DNA from: an uncultured Collinsella sp.
GTDB taxonomy: Bacteria; Actinomycetota; Coriobacteriia; Coriobacteriales; Coriobacteriaceae
DNA: 16,003 nucleotides
Direction of reading: 5' to 3'
Assembly (NCBI GenBank): GCA_937981515.1
Contig: CALJNY010000201.1
Coordinates: forward strand, 1-16,003
The notes under the pieces are model-generated. The model saw nothing but the letters and a program-made list of their open reading frames with translations. It was not told the origin of the DNA and made no database searches. Numbering within the stretch: position 1 is the first letter of the stretch; each line of letters opens with the position of its first letter. Shown piece after piece: positions 1-6,992 of this stretch. A program made the translations under genes and the position numbers.

Positions 1-627
1 CTGGCCGCCGGCGGCTTCTACATGGTCTGCATCTACTCGTTCGGCACCATCCTCGACTGGCATGAGTTTGTTAAGAGTCCGGTTCCCGCGCTTGCCTGCC
101 TCAAGGGCATCAACATGCTCCTGTACCTGGCCATGCTCGTCATCGCCACGCTTGGACCCATGGGCCCGATGAACTCCTTCTACGGCGCCACGAGCCGCAT
201 CATGCTCGCCATGGGCCGCAAGGGCCAACTGCCCGAGCAGTTCGCCGAGGTCGACCCCAAGTCCGGCGCTCCCAAGCTTGCCTGCGTCGTTCTGGGCGTC
301 ATCACCGTCGTCGGTCCGTTCCTGGGCAAGAACATGCTCATCCCTCTGACCAACGTGTCGGCTCTCGCCTTCATCTTCTCCTGCGGCATGGTCGCCCTCG
401 CTTGCCTGCGCATGCGCTTCACCGAGCCCGACCTGCCTCGTCCCTACGAGGTGCCCGGCGGCAAGTTTGGTATCTGCCTCGCCATCGGTGCCTGCGCCAT
501 CATTATCGGCCTGCTCGTGATTCCGTTCTCTCCCGCCTCCCTCAACATGGTGGAGTGGAGCATCGTGATCGGCTGGTTGGCTATTGGCCTGGCCCTCATG
601 GCTTTCACCAATTCCCGCAAAAAGTAA
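1..627 (+). CDS. APC-family amino acid permease, C-terminal part (cut by window edge)
   Basis: Open from base 1 in frame 1, giving 208 residues; the N-terminal half lies outside the window. The fragment is a membrane protein with hydrophobic segments at about fragment residues 38-57, 92-108, 113-136, 156-176 and 184-202. Family-type signatures are the stretch SFYGATSRIMLAMGRKGQLP (compare the usual 'aRvlyamaRdGllP' of APC permeases) and RPYEVPGG before the last two helices. It should import an amino acid or related amine across the cytoplasmic membrane; the substrate cannot be read from this half. It ends in a lysine-rich tail and TAA at 625-627. The amidohydrolase 131 bp downstream may act on what it imports, and no clear separate promoter was found between them (inference). 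The family call is firm; the substrate is unknown. Confidence 0.85.
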   Translation: MAAGGFYMVCIYSFGTILDWHEFVKSPVPALACLKGINMLLYLAMLVIATLGPMGPMNSFYGATSRIMLAMGRKGQLPEQFAEVDPKSGAPKLACVVLGVITVVGPFLGKNMLIPLTNVSALAFIFSCGMVALACLRMRFTEPDLPRPYEVPGGKFGICLAIGACAIIIGLLVIPFSPASLNMVEWSIVIGWLAIGLALMAFTNSRKK

Positions 628-647
628 CGCCTAGCCGGGGCGGACCA

Positions 648-676
648 GGTGCGCGGGACCCTCTCTTCCGCGCACC
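648..676 (+). other. Perfect 9-bp hairpin after the permease gene
   Basis: GGTGCGCGG (648-656) and CCGCGCACC (668-676) are perfect complements around an 11-nt loop. No T-tract follows, so it is not a classical intrinsic terminator. It may stabilise the 3' end of the permease message or act as a weak stop between permease and amidohydrolase. Confidence 0.45.
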
Positions 677-690
677 GAACCCGGCATCAC

Positions 691-728
691 TTGGGTAGCT
701 TTGTGAGGCCTTAACCCAACACGGCCTC
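691..728 (+). promoter_or_regulatory. Two interlocking small hairpins in the amidohydrolase leader
   Basis: TTGGGT (691-696) can pair with ACCCAA (714-719), while GAGGCC (705-710) can pair with GGCCTC (723-728). The arms interleave, so the two stems exclude each other except as a pseudoknot. The ribosome site AAGGAGG lies 20 bases further on. Seen directly; any switching role is inference and the stems are short. Confidence 0.3.
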
Positions 729-758
729 GCCCACTATATGGATCCATAAGGAGGAACC

Positions 759-2036
759 ATGTCCACTAAGTATGCAATCGTTGGCGGCAAGCTCATCGAC
801 GGTACCGGTGCCGAGCCGGTCGAGAACTCCCTCGTTCTCGTCGACGACAACGGCAAGATCGAGTACGCCGGTGCTATGCAGGACCTTCCCGAGGGCGTTG
901 AGGTTATCGACGCCGCCGGCAAGACCGTCCTTCCCGGCCTGATCGACACCCACCTGCACTTCTCGGGCAACCTGACCGACGACGATACCGATTGGGTCAT
1001 GCAGCCGCTCCTCGAGAAGCAGGCCGTCGCCGTCAAGCAGGCCTACGACTGCCTCACCCACGGCCTCACCACCGTTTGCGAGATCGGCCGCTTTGGTATC
1101 CAGATCCGTGACTGCATCGACAAGGGCGTCTTCAAGGGCCCGCGCGTTCTGGCCACCGGCCTTGGCTTCTGCCGCGTTGCCGGCCACGGCGACTCCCACC
1201 ACTGCAGCCAGGAGCTCAACAAGGAATCGCACCCCTGGGGCGATCAGGTCGACGGTCCTTGGGATCTGCGCAAGGCCGTCCGTCGTCGCCTGCGTGAGAA
1301 CCCCGATGCCATCAAGATCTGGGCTACCGGTGGCGGCATCTGGCGCTGGGACTCCGGCCGCGACCAGCACTACTGCTCCGAGGAGATTCAGGCCGTGGTC
1401 GAAGAGGCCAAGATGGTCGGCATCCCCGTGTGGAGCCACTGCTACAACAACCACGCCGCTGCCTACGATTCCGTTCGCTTTGGCTGCGAGCAGCTGATTC
1501 ACGGCTTCGATATCGATGAGCGCACCATGGACCTCATGGCCGAGCAGGGCACCTTCTTCACCCCGACGATCGCCTTCCTGCCCACCTGGTACGCCACCTA
1601 TCCGCCCGTCTACGTTCCCGAGCTGCACGACAAGTACGAGGGCACCCTGGTCGAGAAGGAGCTGCAGCGCAACTACGACTGCCTGCGCGAGGCCAAGAAG
1701 CGCGGCGTCGTCATGACGATCGGCTCCGACTCCTTCTCCTTCGTCACCCCGTACGGCACCTGCTCCATCGAGGAGATGTACGAGTTCGTCGACAAGATCG
1801 GCTTCACTCCGGTCGAGACCATCACCTGCGCCACCCTCAACGGTGCCAAGATGTGCCACATCGAGGACGAGACCGGGTCCATCGAGGCCGGCAAGTGCGC
1901 CGACCTGCTGGTCGTCAACGGTGACGTCGCCGCCGACATCCACGTGCTCAACACCGACAACATGGACGTCATCATGAAGGACGGCTGGATTGTCGAGGGC
2001 GGCACCTTCGGCGAGGCAAACAAGTACAGCGCCTAA
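759..2036 (+). CDS. Amidohydrolase family protein (imidazolonepropionase/prolidase-like)
   Basis: A 425-residue cytosolic metal-dependent hydrolase of the amidohydrolase superfamily (COG1228 type). ATG 759 follows AAGGAGG by a normal distance. Metal-ligand motifs appear in order: THLH (H65, H67) after a small N-terminal beta domain, KIWATGGG with the likely carboxylated bridging lysine K186, H227 in WSHCYNNH, H249 in IHGF, and D324 in GSD. This binuclear set with a carboxylated lysine is typical of the prolidase/Xaa-dipeptidase and N-acyl amino acid hydrolase branch. The C-terminus returns to the beta domain (GSIEAGKCADLLVVNGD). Cysteine-rich stretches (C107, C119, C138, C149) are notable but do not form a recognisable site. 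With the permease upstream, a role in using an imported dipeptide or acylated amino acid is plausible; the substrate is not determinable. The family call is strong. Confidence 0.88.
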   Translation: MSTKYAIVGGKLIDGTGAEPVENSLVLVDDNGKIEYAGAMQDLPEGVEVIDAAGKTVLPGLIDTHLHFSGNLTDDDTDWVMQPLLEKQAVAVKQAYDCLTHGLTTVCEIGRFGIQIRDCIDKGVFKGPRVLATGLGFCRVAGHGDSHHCSQELNKESHPWGDQVDGPWDLRKAVRRRLRENPDAIKIWATGGGIWRWDSGRDQHYCSEEIQAVVEEAKMVGIPVWSHCYNNHAAAYDSVRFGCEQLIHGFDIDERTMDLMAEQGTFFTPTIAFLPTWYATYPPVYVPELHDKYEGTLVEKELQRNYDCLREAKKRGVVMTIGSDSFSFVTPYGTCSIEEMYEFVDKIGFTPVETITCATLNGAKMCHIEDETGSIEAGKCADLLVVNGDVAADIHVLNTDNMDVIMKDGWIVEGGTFGEANKYSA

Positions 2037-2081
2037 GCTACCGTTCATCGATGGCTTGATGTAAAACACAGTTTTTGATTG

Positions 2082-2087
2082 CATAAT
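2082..2087 (+). promoter_or_regulatory. Candidate -10 element before the first histidine kinase
   Basis: CATAAT in the context TTGCATAATG resembles the -10 candidates before the phospholipase, MFS and glycosyltransferase genes. The nearest -35-like hexamer, TTGATG at 2056-2061, lies 20 bases away, longer than usual, so this is a tentative call. Confidence 0.3.
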
Positions 2088-2094
2088 GCAATGG

Positions 2095-2121
2095 AGAGGG
2101 TCGCTTGCGGCCCTCTTTATT
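2095..2121 (+). terminator. Intrinsic terminator after amidohydrolase / leader hairpin of kinase 1
   Basis: AGAGGGTC (2095-2102) pairs with GGCCCTCT (2109-2116), one G-U, around a 6-nt loop, followed by TTTATT. It lies 58 bases after the amidohydrolase stop and so probably ends that message. It also lies just downstream of a -10-like CATAAT, so a transcript starting there would run straight into it. Confidence 0.6.
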
Positions 2122-2147
2122 GCTATGGGTGCGATAGAAAAAAGGGG

Positions 2148-3539
2148 ATGACGGTGGATTTAAACAGGCTGATTCTGGGCAAGAGCTACAACTCTACCAA
2201 GGTCTTTCGCACGGCCCAGCATGTGGTCCAGGCCATCCTGCTCGGTATTGTCGTTCCGGCGCTTATCTTGCTGCTTATCTGGGATTTAACCGATAATCCC
2301 AATCCCGTTCCGGGCGTTGTCGTTATTGCCGGCATGGTCATGCTGTGCTTCTTTTTCTCGTATGTCTTTGTGGTCCCCGACGACCTCACATCGAGCGCAA
2401 CCGACCGTACGCTCGCCATCGCATCAAAAATATTCGCCTATACATCGCGTGGCCTTACGCCCGAAGCGGCCCTGGGCGCCTCTAAAATTATCCTGTCCGA
2501 GACCATCGCCTCTGCCATCTGCTTTACCGACGGCAAGCAGGTGTTGGCAAGCTGGGGCGAGGACTCGGCAAAGTGCCCCGCCGGCACCCCGGTCGTGCTC
2601 AAGACCACGCTCAGCGTGATTGAGACGGGCGAGCAGAGCGTGTTTTCGCGTGACACCTCCAATGAGACGGGCGGCTATTTTCCCCGCCTGCGCGCCGGCA
2701 TCGTCGCGCCGCTTACCGTGCGCGGGCATTGCGTGGGCACACTCGAGCTGTATTACCCTCGCCTGAGCAGCATCGATATGCGCCAGACGGCCCTTGCCTC
2801 GGGTTTTGCCGACCTAATTTCCACGCAGCTCGCCAGCTTTGAGCTCGAGCGCCAGGACGAGCTCACAGCCCGCGTTGAGCTTCGCGCCCTGCAGTCGCAG
2901 GTCGACCCGCATTTTCTATTCAATACCATTAGCACGATCGTGTCGCTCGTTCGAACCGAGCCCGACAAGGCGCGATCGCTGCTGATCGACTTTTCCAACT
3001 ACTATCGTCAGACGCTTTCTGACTCCGATACGCTCACCACGCTCGAGCACGAGGTGGAACAGGGCACTCGTTATATCAATCTTATGCAGGCCCGGTATGG
3101 CGACGGCCGTCTGCGCGTTTCGGTCGACATCGACTTTGAGGTGCACGACAGCCTGGTACCGCCGTTTATCTTGCAGCCGCTGCTCGAAAACTGCATCAAG
3201 CATGCGCAGCGCGAGATCGAGCCGCTTTCTATTCGTGTTAGGGCTTTCGAGACCGATGACGGCTTGGAGATCATCGTCGAAGACGACGGCATCGGAATGA
3301 GCGAAGAAGTCTGCGCGCATCTGTTTGAGCAGCATCGCCGAGAGGAGCCCGAGAGCATTACCGCCGACGGCTCCGTCAAGCGAGGTTGCGGCCTGGCGCT
3401 CTTCAACGTGCTTCAGCGCATCCATTTCTTTTACGGAGAAGATTCTGGCATGCGCGTGAAGTCTCAGGAGGGCGTGGGAACGCAGGTCATCGTTGAGTTG
3501 AACGGCGAGCCACATGAGCCGGCGCCGTTGACGGTGTAG
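2148..3539 (+). CDS. LytS-like sensor histidine kinase (system 1)
   Basis: A 463-residue membrane kinase. Two hydrophobic helices (about 27-45 and 57-76) are joined by roughly 11 residues, so there is no extracellular sensor domain. A GAF-like region (about 90-235) follows, then the His_kinase (PF06580-type) phosphoacceptor motif QSQVDPHFLFNT with H255, and an HATPase domain with N-box LLENCIKHA (345-353), G1 DDGIGM (379-384) and G2 GCGLALFN. It should phosphorylate the LytTR regulator encoded 38 bp downstream. The start is uncertain: ATG 2148 abuts the AAAAGGGG ribosome site, while in-frame GTG 2154 sits at better spacing. In-frame TTG 2079 and ATG 2091 would translate through the terminator hairpin and have no visible ribosome site. 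It is clearly paralogous to the kinase at 8199. The signal is unknown. Confidence 0.88.
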   Translation: MTVDLNRLILGKSYNSTKVFRTAQHVVQAILLGIVVPALILLLIWDLTDNPNPVPGVVVIAGMVMLCFFFSYVFVVPDDLTSSATDRTLAIASKIFAYTSRGLTPEAALGASKIILSETIASAICFTDGKQVLASWGEDSAKCPAGTPVVLKTTLSVIETGEQSVFSRDTSNETGGYFPRLRAGIVAPLTVRGHCVGTLELYYPRLSSIDMRQTALASGFADLISTQLASFELERQDELTARVELRALQSQVDPHFLFNTISTIVSLVRTEPDKARSLLIDFSNYYRQTLSDSDTLTTLEHEVEQGTRYINLMQARYGDGRLRVSVDIDFEVHDSLVPPFILQPLLENCIKHAQREIEPLSIRVRAFETDDGLEIIVEDDGIGMSEEVCAHLFEQHRREEPESITADGSVKRGCGLALFNVLQRIHFFYGEDSGMRVKSQEGVGTQVIVELNGEPHEPAPLTV

Positions 3540-3577
3540 CACGCGGTTGGATTGAGAGAAAAAGAGGGGAAGCGCAT

Positions 3578-4312
3578 ATGTCCGAAGGCTGGAACATCCT
3601 GGTGGTTGATGACGAGCCCCCAATTAGGGCTGAGCTACGCTATCTGTTGGAAAAGGATACGCGTGTGGGTCAGATTGCCGAGGCGGGCAATGTCACCGAA
3701 GCCGTGGAGTTGATTCTGTCGAGCAAGCCCGACGTGCTGTTTTTAGACATTACCATGCCCGGTCGCTCGGGAATTGAGCTTGCCGAGACCCTGCAAAACC
3801 TAAAGAGGCCGCCGGTCGTGGTGTTTGTGACGGCATTTGCCGAGTATGCGGCCGATGCCTATAACCTCGATGCTGTCGATTACATCGTCAAGCCGGTCGA
3901 GGATGCCCGCTTGTCAAAGGCGCTTGACAAGATCGAGACTGCCCTGGGCGCTCGCCGTGCCGTCCATGCTCCGCGCCAGCCTTTGCGCCTGACGGTGGAT
4001 CGCGGGGGCAAAAAGGTGTTCATTCCCGTGGCGGATGTCTGCTACTTTGAGGCGCGCGCCGATTTTTGCAACGCCGTCTGCGCCGAGGGGACGTACCTGA
4101 TCAATGAGTCGATTTCCTCGCTCGAGCGTCGCCTGGCCTCCGAGGGCTTTATCCGCGTCCACCGCAGCTATCTGGTCAATTTGGAAGACGTGCACAATGT
4201 CGAGATCGGCTCCACGGGCCTGATGGAGCTCAGGCTCGACCGTGTGAGCTCGACGGTGCCCGTGTCCCGTCGTCGCGCTGCCGAGGTCAAATCGCACTTG
4301 GGGCTAGCGTAA
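3578..4312 (+). CDS. LytTR-family response regulator (system 1)
   Basis: A 244-residue two-domain regulator. The receiver (1-120) shows the acidic pair D11-D12, phosphoacceptor D57 in LFLDITMPG, T85 in FVTAF and K105 in IVKPVE. A short linker leads to a LytTR DNA-binding domain (about 137-244) with the typical RVHRSYLVNL stretch and a basic end PVSRRRAAEVK. ATG 3578 has AGAGGGG at suitable distance. It is cotranscribed with the kinase ahead (38-bp gap) and ends in TAA. LytTR regulators usually bind paired direct repeats and control cell-surface, autolysis or transport genes; no convincing paired repeat was found upstream of the neighbouring genes. Paralogue of the regulator at 9603. Confidence 0.92.
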   Translation: MSEGWNILVVDDEPPIRAELRYLLEKDTRVGQIAEAGNVTEAVELILSSKPDVLFLDITMPGRSGIELAETLQNLKRPPVVVFVTAFAEYAADAYNLDAVDYIVKPVEDARLSKALDKIETALGARRAVHAPRQPLRLTVDRGGKKVFIPVADVCYFEARADFCNAVCAEGTYLINESISSLERRLASEGFIRVHRSYLVNLEDVHNVEIGSTGLMELRLDRVSSTVPVSRRRAAEVKSHLGLA

Positions 4313-4344
4313 GGGTCGGTGTGCCATCGTTTGCCGTTGCAGGT

Positions 4345-4371
4345 TTGGCATGACTGTGCGGTGGGCATAAT
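4345..4371 (+). promoter_or_regulatory. Candidate promoter of the phospholipase gene
   Basis: TTGGCA (4345-4350) and CATAAT (4366-4371) with 15 bp between them, shorter than the ideal 17. The GGGCATAATG context resembles the -10 regions of the next two genes. Transcription would begin about 25 bases before ATG 4404. Confidence 0.4.
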
Positions 4372-4403
4372 GGATTGCATCGAATGAAATCGAAAGGATT
4401 ATT

Positions 4404-5348
4404 ATGCCCGCGCTCATTACGCATCATCTGTTTGGCGAGGAAAGCATCGACCGTCTTCCGCAGGGCGTTATTACGTCCGACGAGGAGCGCATCGCCTTTA
4501 TCCTGGGAAACCAAGGTCCCGACCCGTTTTTCTTCCACATGCTCACGCCGCGCATCTCCGACTGCATGTCGCTTGCTCAGGTCATGCACCGCTCGCGCAT
4601 GTCGCGCCAATTCTCGTGCCTGCGCGACGGCGTGTCGCACCTGCAGCCGCGCGATGCCAATCTGGGTCGCGCCTTTGCGCTGGGCCTGCTGTCGCACTAT
4701 GTGCTCGATCGCAATGCCCACCCCTTTGTCTACGAGCAGCAGTTTGGCATTGTCGAGTCCGATCCCGAGCTCGAGGCTTCGGGCAGTCAAGTTCATGCCG
4801 TGCTCGAAAGCGACCTGGACGTGTTGATGCTGCAGCTCAAGCGCGATGGGGCTACGGTCGAGGATTATCCTCCGGCGGGCGAGATCGTCACCACCGACCG
4901 CATCAATCGCGTTGCCGGCGTGCTGATGAGCTACGTCGCCGGGCGCGTGTACGGTATCGACATCCCGGCGGGGGAGTACGCTGGCGCCGTCTCGGACATG
5001 CAGATGCTCTACCGCACTATCGAGCCGGCCGGTTCGGCCAAGACGCGCGCGATTGCCCTGCTCGAGGGCTTGGTGCACGATTATTCGCTGCTCGACGGCC
5101 TTGCGCACCGCGTGACGACCGAGCTGCCCGAGCGTACCGGCAACCTGGGCCACTTGGCATGGAAGAACCCCTTTACCGATGAAGTCTCGACCGAGAGCTT
5201 CCCCGAGGTCTTTGACTGCGCGCTGCTCGATTACGAGTGCACGGTTGCCCGCTTTATCGAGACCGGCGATATGGAAGCCGTGACCAACCACGTCAATTAC
5301 AGCGGTCGCGTGCTCGGCGCCGACGAAGAGTTCGACCGCGAGGAGTAG
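4404..5348 (+). CDS. Zinc-dependent phospholipase C family protein
   Basis: 314 residues, starting at ATG 4404 after GAAAGG. The N-terminus MPALITHHLFGEES supplies an early His pair, followed by FILGNQGPDPFFFH (D40, H45). The core ALGLLSHYVLDRNAHPFVY gives H98, D102 and H106, and HAVLESDLDVLML gives H131, E135 and D139. This pattern of His, Asp and Glu on helices is that of the zinc-dependent phospholipase C fold (PF00882 type). No signal peptide is present, so unlike the secreted clostridial toxin it is probably intracellular; many such bacterial proteins have no demonstrated activity, and lipase function is inferred from the family. It is flanked by two-component system 1 upstream and a hairpin element (5379-5441) downstream. 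It ends in TAG. Confidence 0.75.
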   Translation: MPALITHHLFGEESIDRLPQGVITSDEERIAFILGNQGPDPFFFHMLTPRISDCMSLAQVMHRSRMSRQFSCLRDGVSHLQPRDANLGRAFALGLLSHYVLDRNAHPFVYEQQFGIVESDPELEASGSQVHAVLESDLDVLMLQLKRDGATVEDYPPAGEIVTTDRINRVAGVLMSYVAGRVYGIDIPAGEYAGAVSDMQMLYRTIEPAGSAKTRAIALLEGLVHDYSLLDGLAHRVTTELPERTGNLGHLAWKNPFTDEVSTESFPEVFDCALLDYECTVARFIETGDMEAVTNHVNYSGRVLGADEEFDREE

Positions 5349-5378
5349 CAAGCTGCCTCGCCCATACTCTCCAATAAG

Positions 5379-5441
5379 TTGCGGTGGAATAGTTCCTGAA
5401 TGAAGCCCCCGGAGGGCTAAGCGGGAACTATTTCACCGCAA
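5379..5441. repeat. Long inverted-repeat element with nested stem
   Basis: TTGCGGTGGAATAGTTCC (5379-5396) pairs with GGAACTATTTCACCGCAA (5424-5441) over 18 positions with a single G-U. Inside lies a second stem, AGCCC (5404-5408) with GGGCT (5414-5418). The outer stem can be extended by two pairs. No T-tract follows on either side, so it is not a standard terminator. It could be a palindromic interspersed repeat, a structured RNA or a mini mobile element remnant; copy number in the genome would decide. Confidence 0.6.
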
Positions 5442-5534
5442 TTGCGTTGATGGGATGGCGTTTCGCCCTGCGTGTCCGTATGACCGCTCCTGTCCCTTTG
5501 CCGAATCCTTACCGGCGCTTCTGGACAATTGGGG

Positions 5535-5540
5535 TACGAT
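5535..5540 (+). promoter_or_regulatory. Candidate -10 element of the MFS gene
   Basis: TACGAT in GGGGTACGATGAACTAGCT. The same surroundings recur before the glycosyltransferase (GGGTATGATGGAACCAGCT). No good -35 hexamer at normal distance was seen. Confidence 0.35.
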
Positions 5541-5581
5541 GAACTAGCTGCATATCGGGCGAATACGAAGGGGCCCTGTCC

Positions 5582-6727
5582 ATGAAATACACCAAGCTCG
5601 AGCGTAACTGGGTTATGTACGATGTGGGCAACTCGGCCCTCGTGCTGCTCAATACCTCGGTGGTGCCCATCTACTTTAACGCCATCAATACCGGTGCTTC
5701 CTCGGCAGACCTGGTGGTCGCCTGGGGCAACGCGCAGACGATCGCCTCGCTGGTCATTGCCATGCTCATGCCCATTCTGGGCGCGCTTGCCGATTACGCC
5801 GGCAACAAGATCAAGTTCTTCTTGGGCTTCTTCCTTACGGGCCTGGTTCTTTGCCTGGCGCAGGCTATCCCCATGTCCGCCATGGCATTTTTGACCGTGT
5901 ACGTGCTGTGCACTATCGGCCTTAACTCCTCTATGACGTTCTACGACGCCATGCTGCCCGACATTACCACCGACGAGCGCATGGACGCCGTGTCCAGCTC
6001 GGGCTATGCCTGGGGCTACATCGGTTCCACCGTGCCGTTCATCGTCTGCCTGGCGCTTATCATGGGTGGCCCCGCTCTTGGCGTCCCCACCATGCTGGCA
6101 ACGCGTCTGTCGTTTATCATCACCGGTGCCTGGTGGCTCATCTTTACCCTGCCGCTCATTCGCACCTATAAGCAAAAGTACGGTCGCGAGCGCAGTCCCC
6201 AGGACACCATCGGCCACATCGTGGGCGGCGTGTTCTCCGAGGTCGGACACACCATGCGCGAGATCGCCCACAACAAGCCCGTGCTGGTCTACATGATCGC
6301 GTTCTTCTTCTACATCGATGGCGTCCATACAGTCATCTCCATGGCAACCCGCTACGGCTCGGCTTTGGGCATCGATTCGACCCAGCTGGTGCTGGCACTG
6401 CTCGTTACGCAGTTCGTTGCTTTCCCGTCCGCCATTATCTATGGCAAGCTCGCCGGTCGCGTGGGCACGCTCAACATGATCATGGTGGCCGTCGCCGCCT
6501 ACATGGGCATCGTGCTCTTTGCCGCGTTTTTCTTAAAGACTGCCTTTGAGTTCTGGGTGCTCGCCATTTTGGTCGGCTTGTTCCAGGGTGGCGTTCAGGC
6601 GCTCAGCCGCAGCTATTTTGGCCGCATCATCCCCAAGGAAAAGTCCAACGAGTACTACGGCTTCTTTGATATCTTTGGCCGCTACGCAAGCGTGATGGGC
6701 ACCTTCCTGGTGTCGGTCGTCACCTAG
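5582..6727 (+). CDS. UMF1-type MFS transporter, truncated by in-frame TAG
   Basis: 381 residues from ATG 5582 (GAAGGGG at 5567-5573) to TAG 6725. Family marks are the N-terminal YDVGNSALVLLNTSVVPIYF, the loop DYAGNKIKFF after the second helix, LPDITTDERMDAVSSSGYAWGYIG (about 125-148), and GGVQALSRSYFGRIIPKEKSNEYYGFFDIFGRYAS (about 336-370). These match the UMF1/Atg22-like branch of the major facilitator superfamily, whose members usually have 12 helices. About 11 helices can be counted here. The missing twelfth is encoded in the same frame directly after the TAG (6728-6832), so the stop looks like a point change, probably Gln to amber. The substrate is unknown; family members have been linked to export of amino acids or other small molecules. 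The protein may be non-functional or tolerate loss of the last helix. Confidence 0.82.
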   Translation: MKYTKLERNWVMYDVGNSALVLLNTSVVPIYFNAINTGASSADLVVAWGNAQTIASLVIAMLMPILGALADYAGNKIKFFLGFFLTGLVLCLAQAIPMSAMAFLTVYVLCTIGLNSSMTFYDAMLPDITTDERMDAVSSSGYAWGYIGSTVPFIVCLALIMGGPALGVPTMLATRLSFIITGAWWLIFTLPLIRTYKQKYGRERSPQDTIGHIVGGVFSEVGHTMREIAHNKPVLVYMIAFFFYIDGVHTVISMATRYGSALGIDSTQLVLALLVTQFVAFPSAIIYGKLAGRVGTLNMIMVAVAAYMGIVLFAAFFLKTAFEFWVLAILVGLFQGGVQALSRSYFGRIIPKEKSNEYYGFFDIFGRYASVMGTFLVSVVT

Positions 6728-6832
6728 CTGACCGGCAACCCGTCGCTGGGTGTCCTTTCCATCGGCGTGCTGCTGGTGCTTGGCTTTGCGCTGCTGGTCC
6801 GTCTGTCCCGCACGGCTCAGGCGGCGGCGTAA
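6728..6832 (+). pseudogene. Detached last helix of the MFS transporter
   Basis: Thirty-four sense codons continue in the MFS frame after TAG 6725-6727 and end at TAA 6830-6832. They encode LTGNPSLGVLSIGVLLVLGF and then a basic, alanine-rich tail, which is a convincing terminal transmembrane helix. No ribosome site or start codon makes it a separate gene. It shows that the ancestral protein was about 416 residues. Confidence 0.7.
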
Positions 6833-6877
6833 GGCAACCGGGCTCAGTACGGCAATTGTGCCTATCTGCAGCACTCT

Positions 6878-6914
6878 TTTGGAAGTAGCCGCATAAATCA
6901 TTCTGACTTCCGAA
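6878..6914. promoter_or_regulatory. Inverted repeat upstream of the glycosyltransferase promoter
   Basis: TTTGGAAGT (6878-6886) is complementary to ACTTCCGAA (6906-6914) with one G-U, separated by 19 bases. It ends about 20 bases before the -10 candidate at 6935, so it overlaps the -35 region. It could be a binding site for a dimeric regulator, for example one of the LytTR proteins, though it is not the usual LytTR direct repeat. Confidence 0.3.
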
Positions 6915-6934
6915 CAATGTTTAGCCCAAGTGGG

Positions 6935-6940
6935 TATGAT
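6935..6940 (+). promoter_or_regulatory. Candidate -10 element of the glycosyltransferase operon
   Basis: TATGAT in GGGTATGATGGAACCAGCT, sharing GGGTAYGATG with the MFS promoter region. Transcription would begin near 6947, just before the terminator-like hairpin at 6957. Confidence 0.4.
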
Positions 6941-6956
6941 GGAACCAGCTAGGTCG

Positions 6957-6992
6957 CGGGGCGTCGCCTGTGTTTGGCGGCGCCCCGTTTTT
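6957..6992 (+). terminator. Strong terminator-type hairpin in the glycosyltransferase leader
   Basis: An 11-bp stem, GGGGCGTCGCC paired with GGCGGCGCCCC (one G-U), with a 7-nt loop and followed by GTTTTTG. It lies about 125 bases after the MFS reading frame and only some 22 bases before ATG 7015, between the candidate -10 and the ribosome site. It can serve as the MFS terminator, as an attenuator of the glycosyltransferase-kinase-regulator operon, or both. Confidence 0.75.

Noticed and set aside
711..2084. A 457-codon minus-strand open frame over the amidohydrolase
   Set aside because: Antisense shadow of a gene with strong metal-binding motifs; its product is repetitive in Val, Ala, Gly, Asp and Leu and matches no family I recognise.
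4321..4343. CGTT repeats as a LytTR binding site upstream of the phospholipase gene
   Set aside because: The repeats are about 8 bases apart and match the usual LytTR direct repeat poorly.
4287..5351. A 354-codon minus-strand frame over the phospholipase gene
   Set aside because: Antisense shadow; the plus-strand gene has a ribosome site, a start and recognisable motifs.
5417..6328. A 303-codon minus-strand frame over the MFS gene
   Set aside because: Antisense shadow with low-complexity His/Asp/Gly-rich composition; the plus-strand protein shows clear UMF1 features.
5582..6832. Genome-wide reassignment of TAG as an explanation for the MFS stop
   Set aside because: Four other genes in the window end naturally in TAG, and no suppressor tRNA or pyrrolysine gene is present here.
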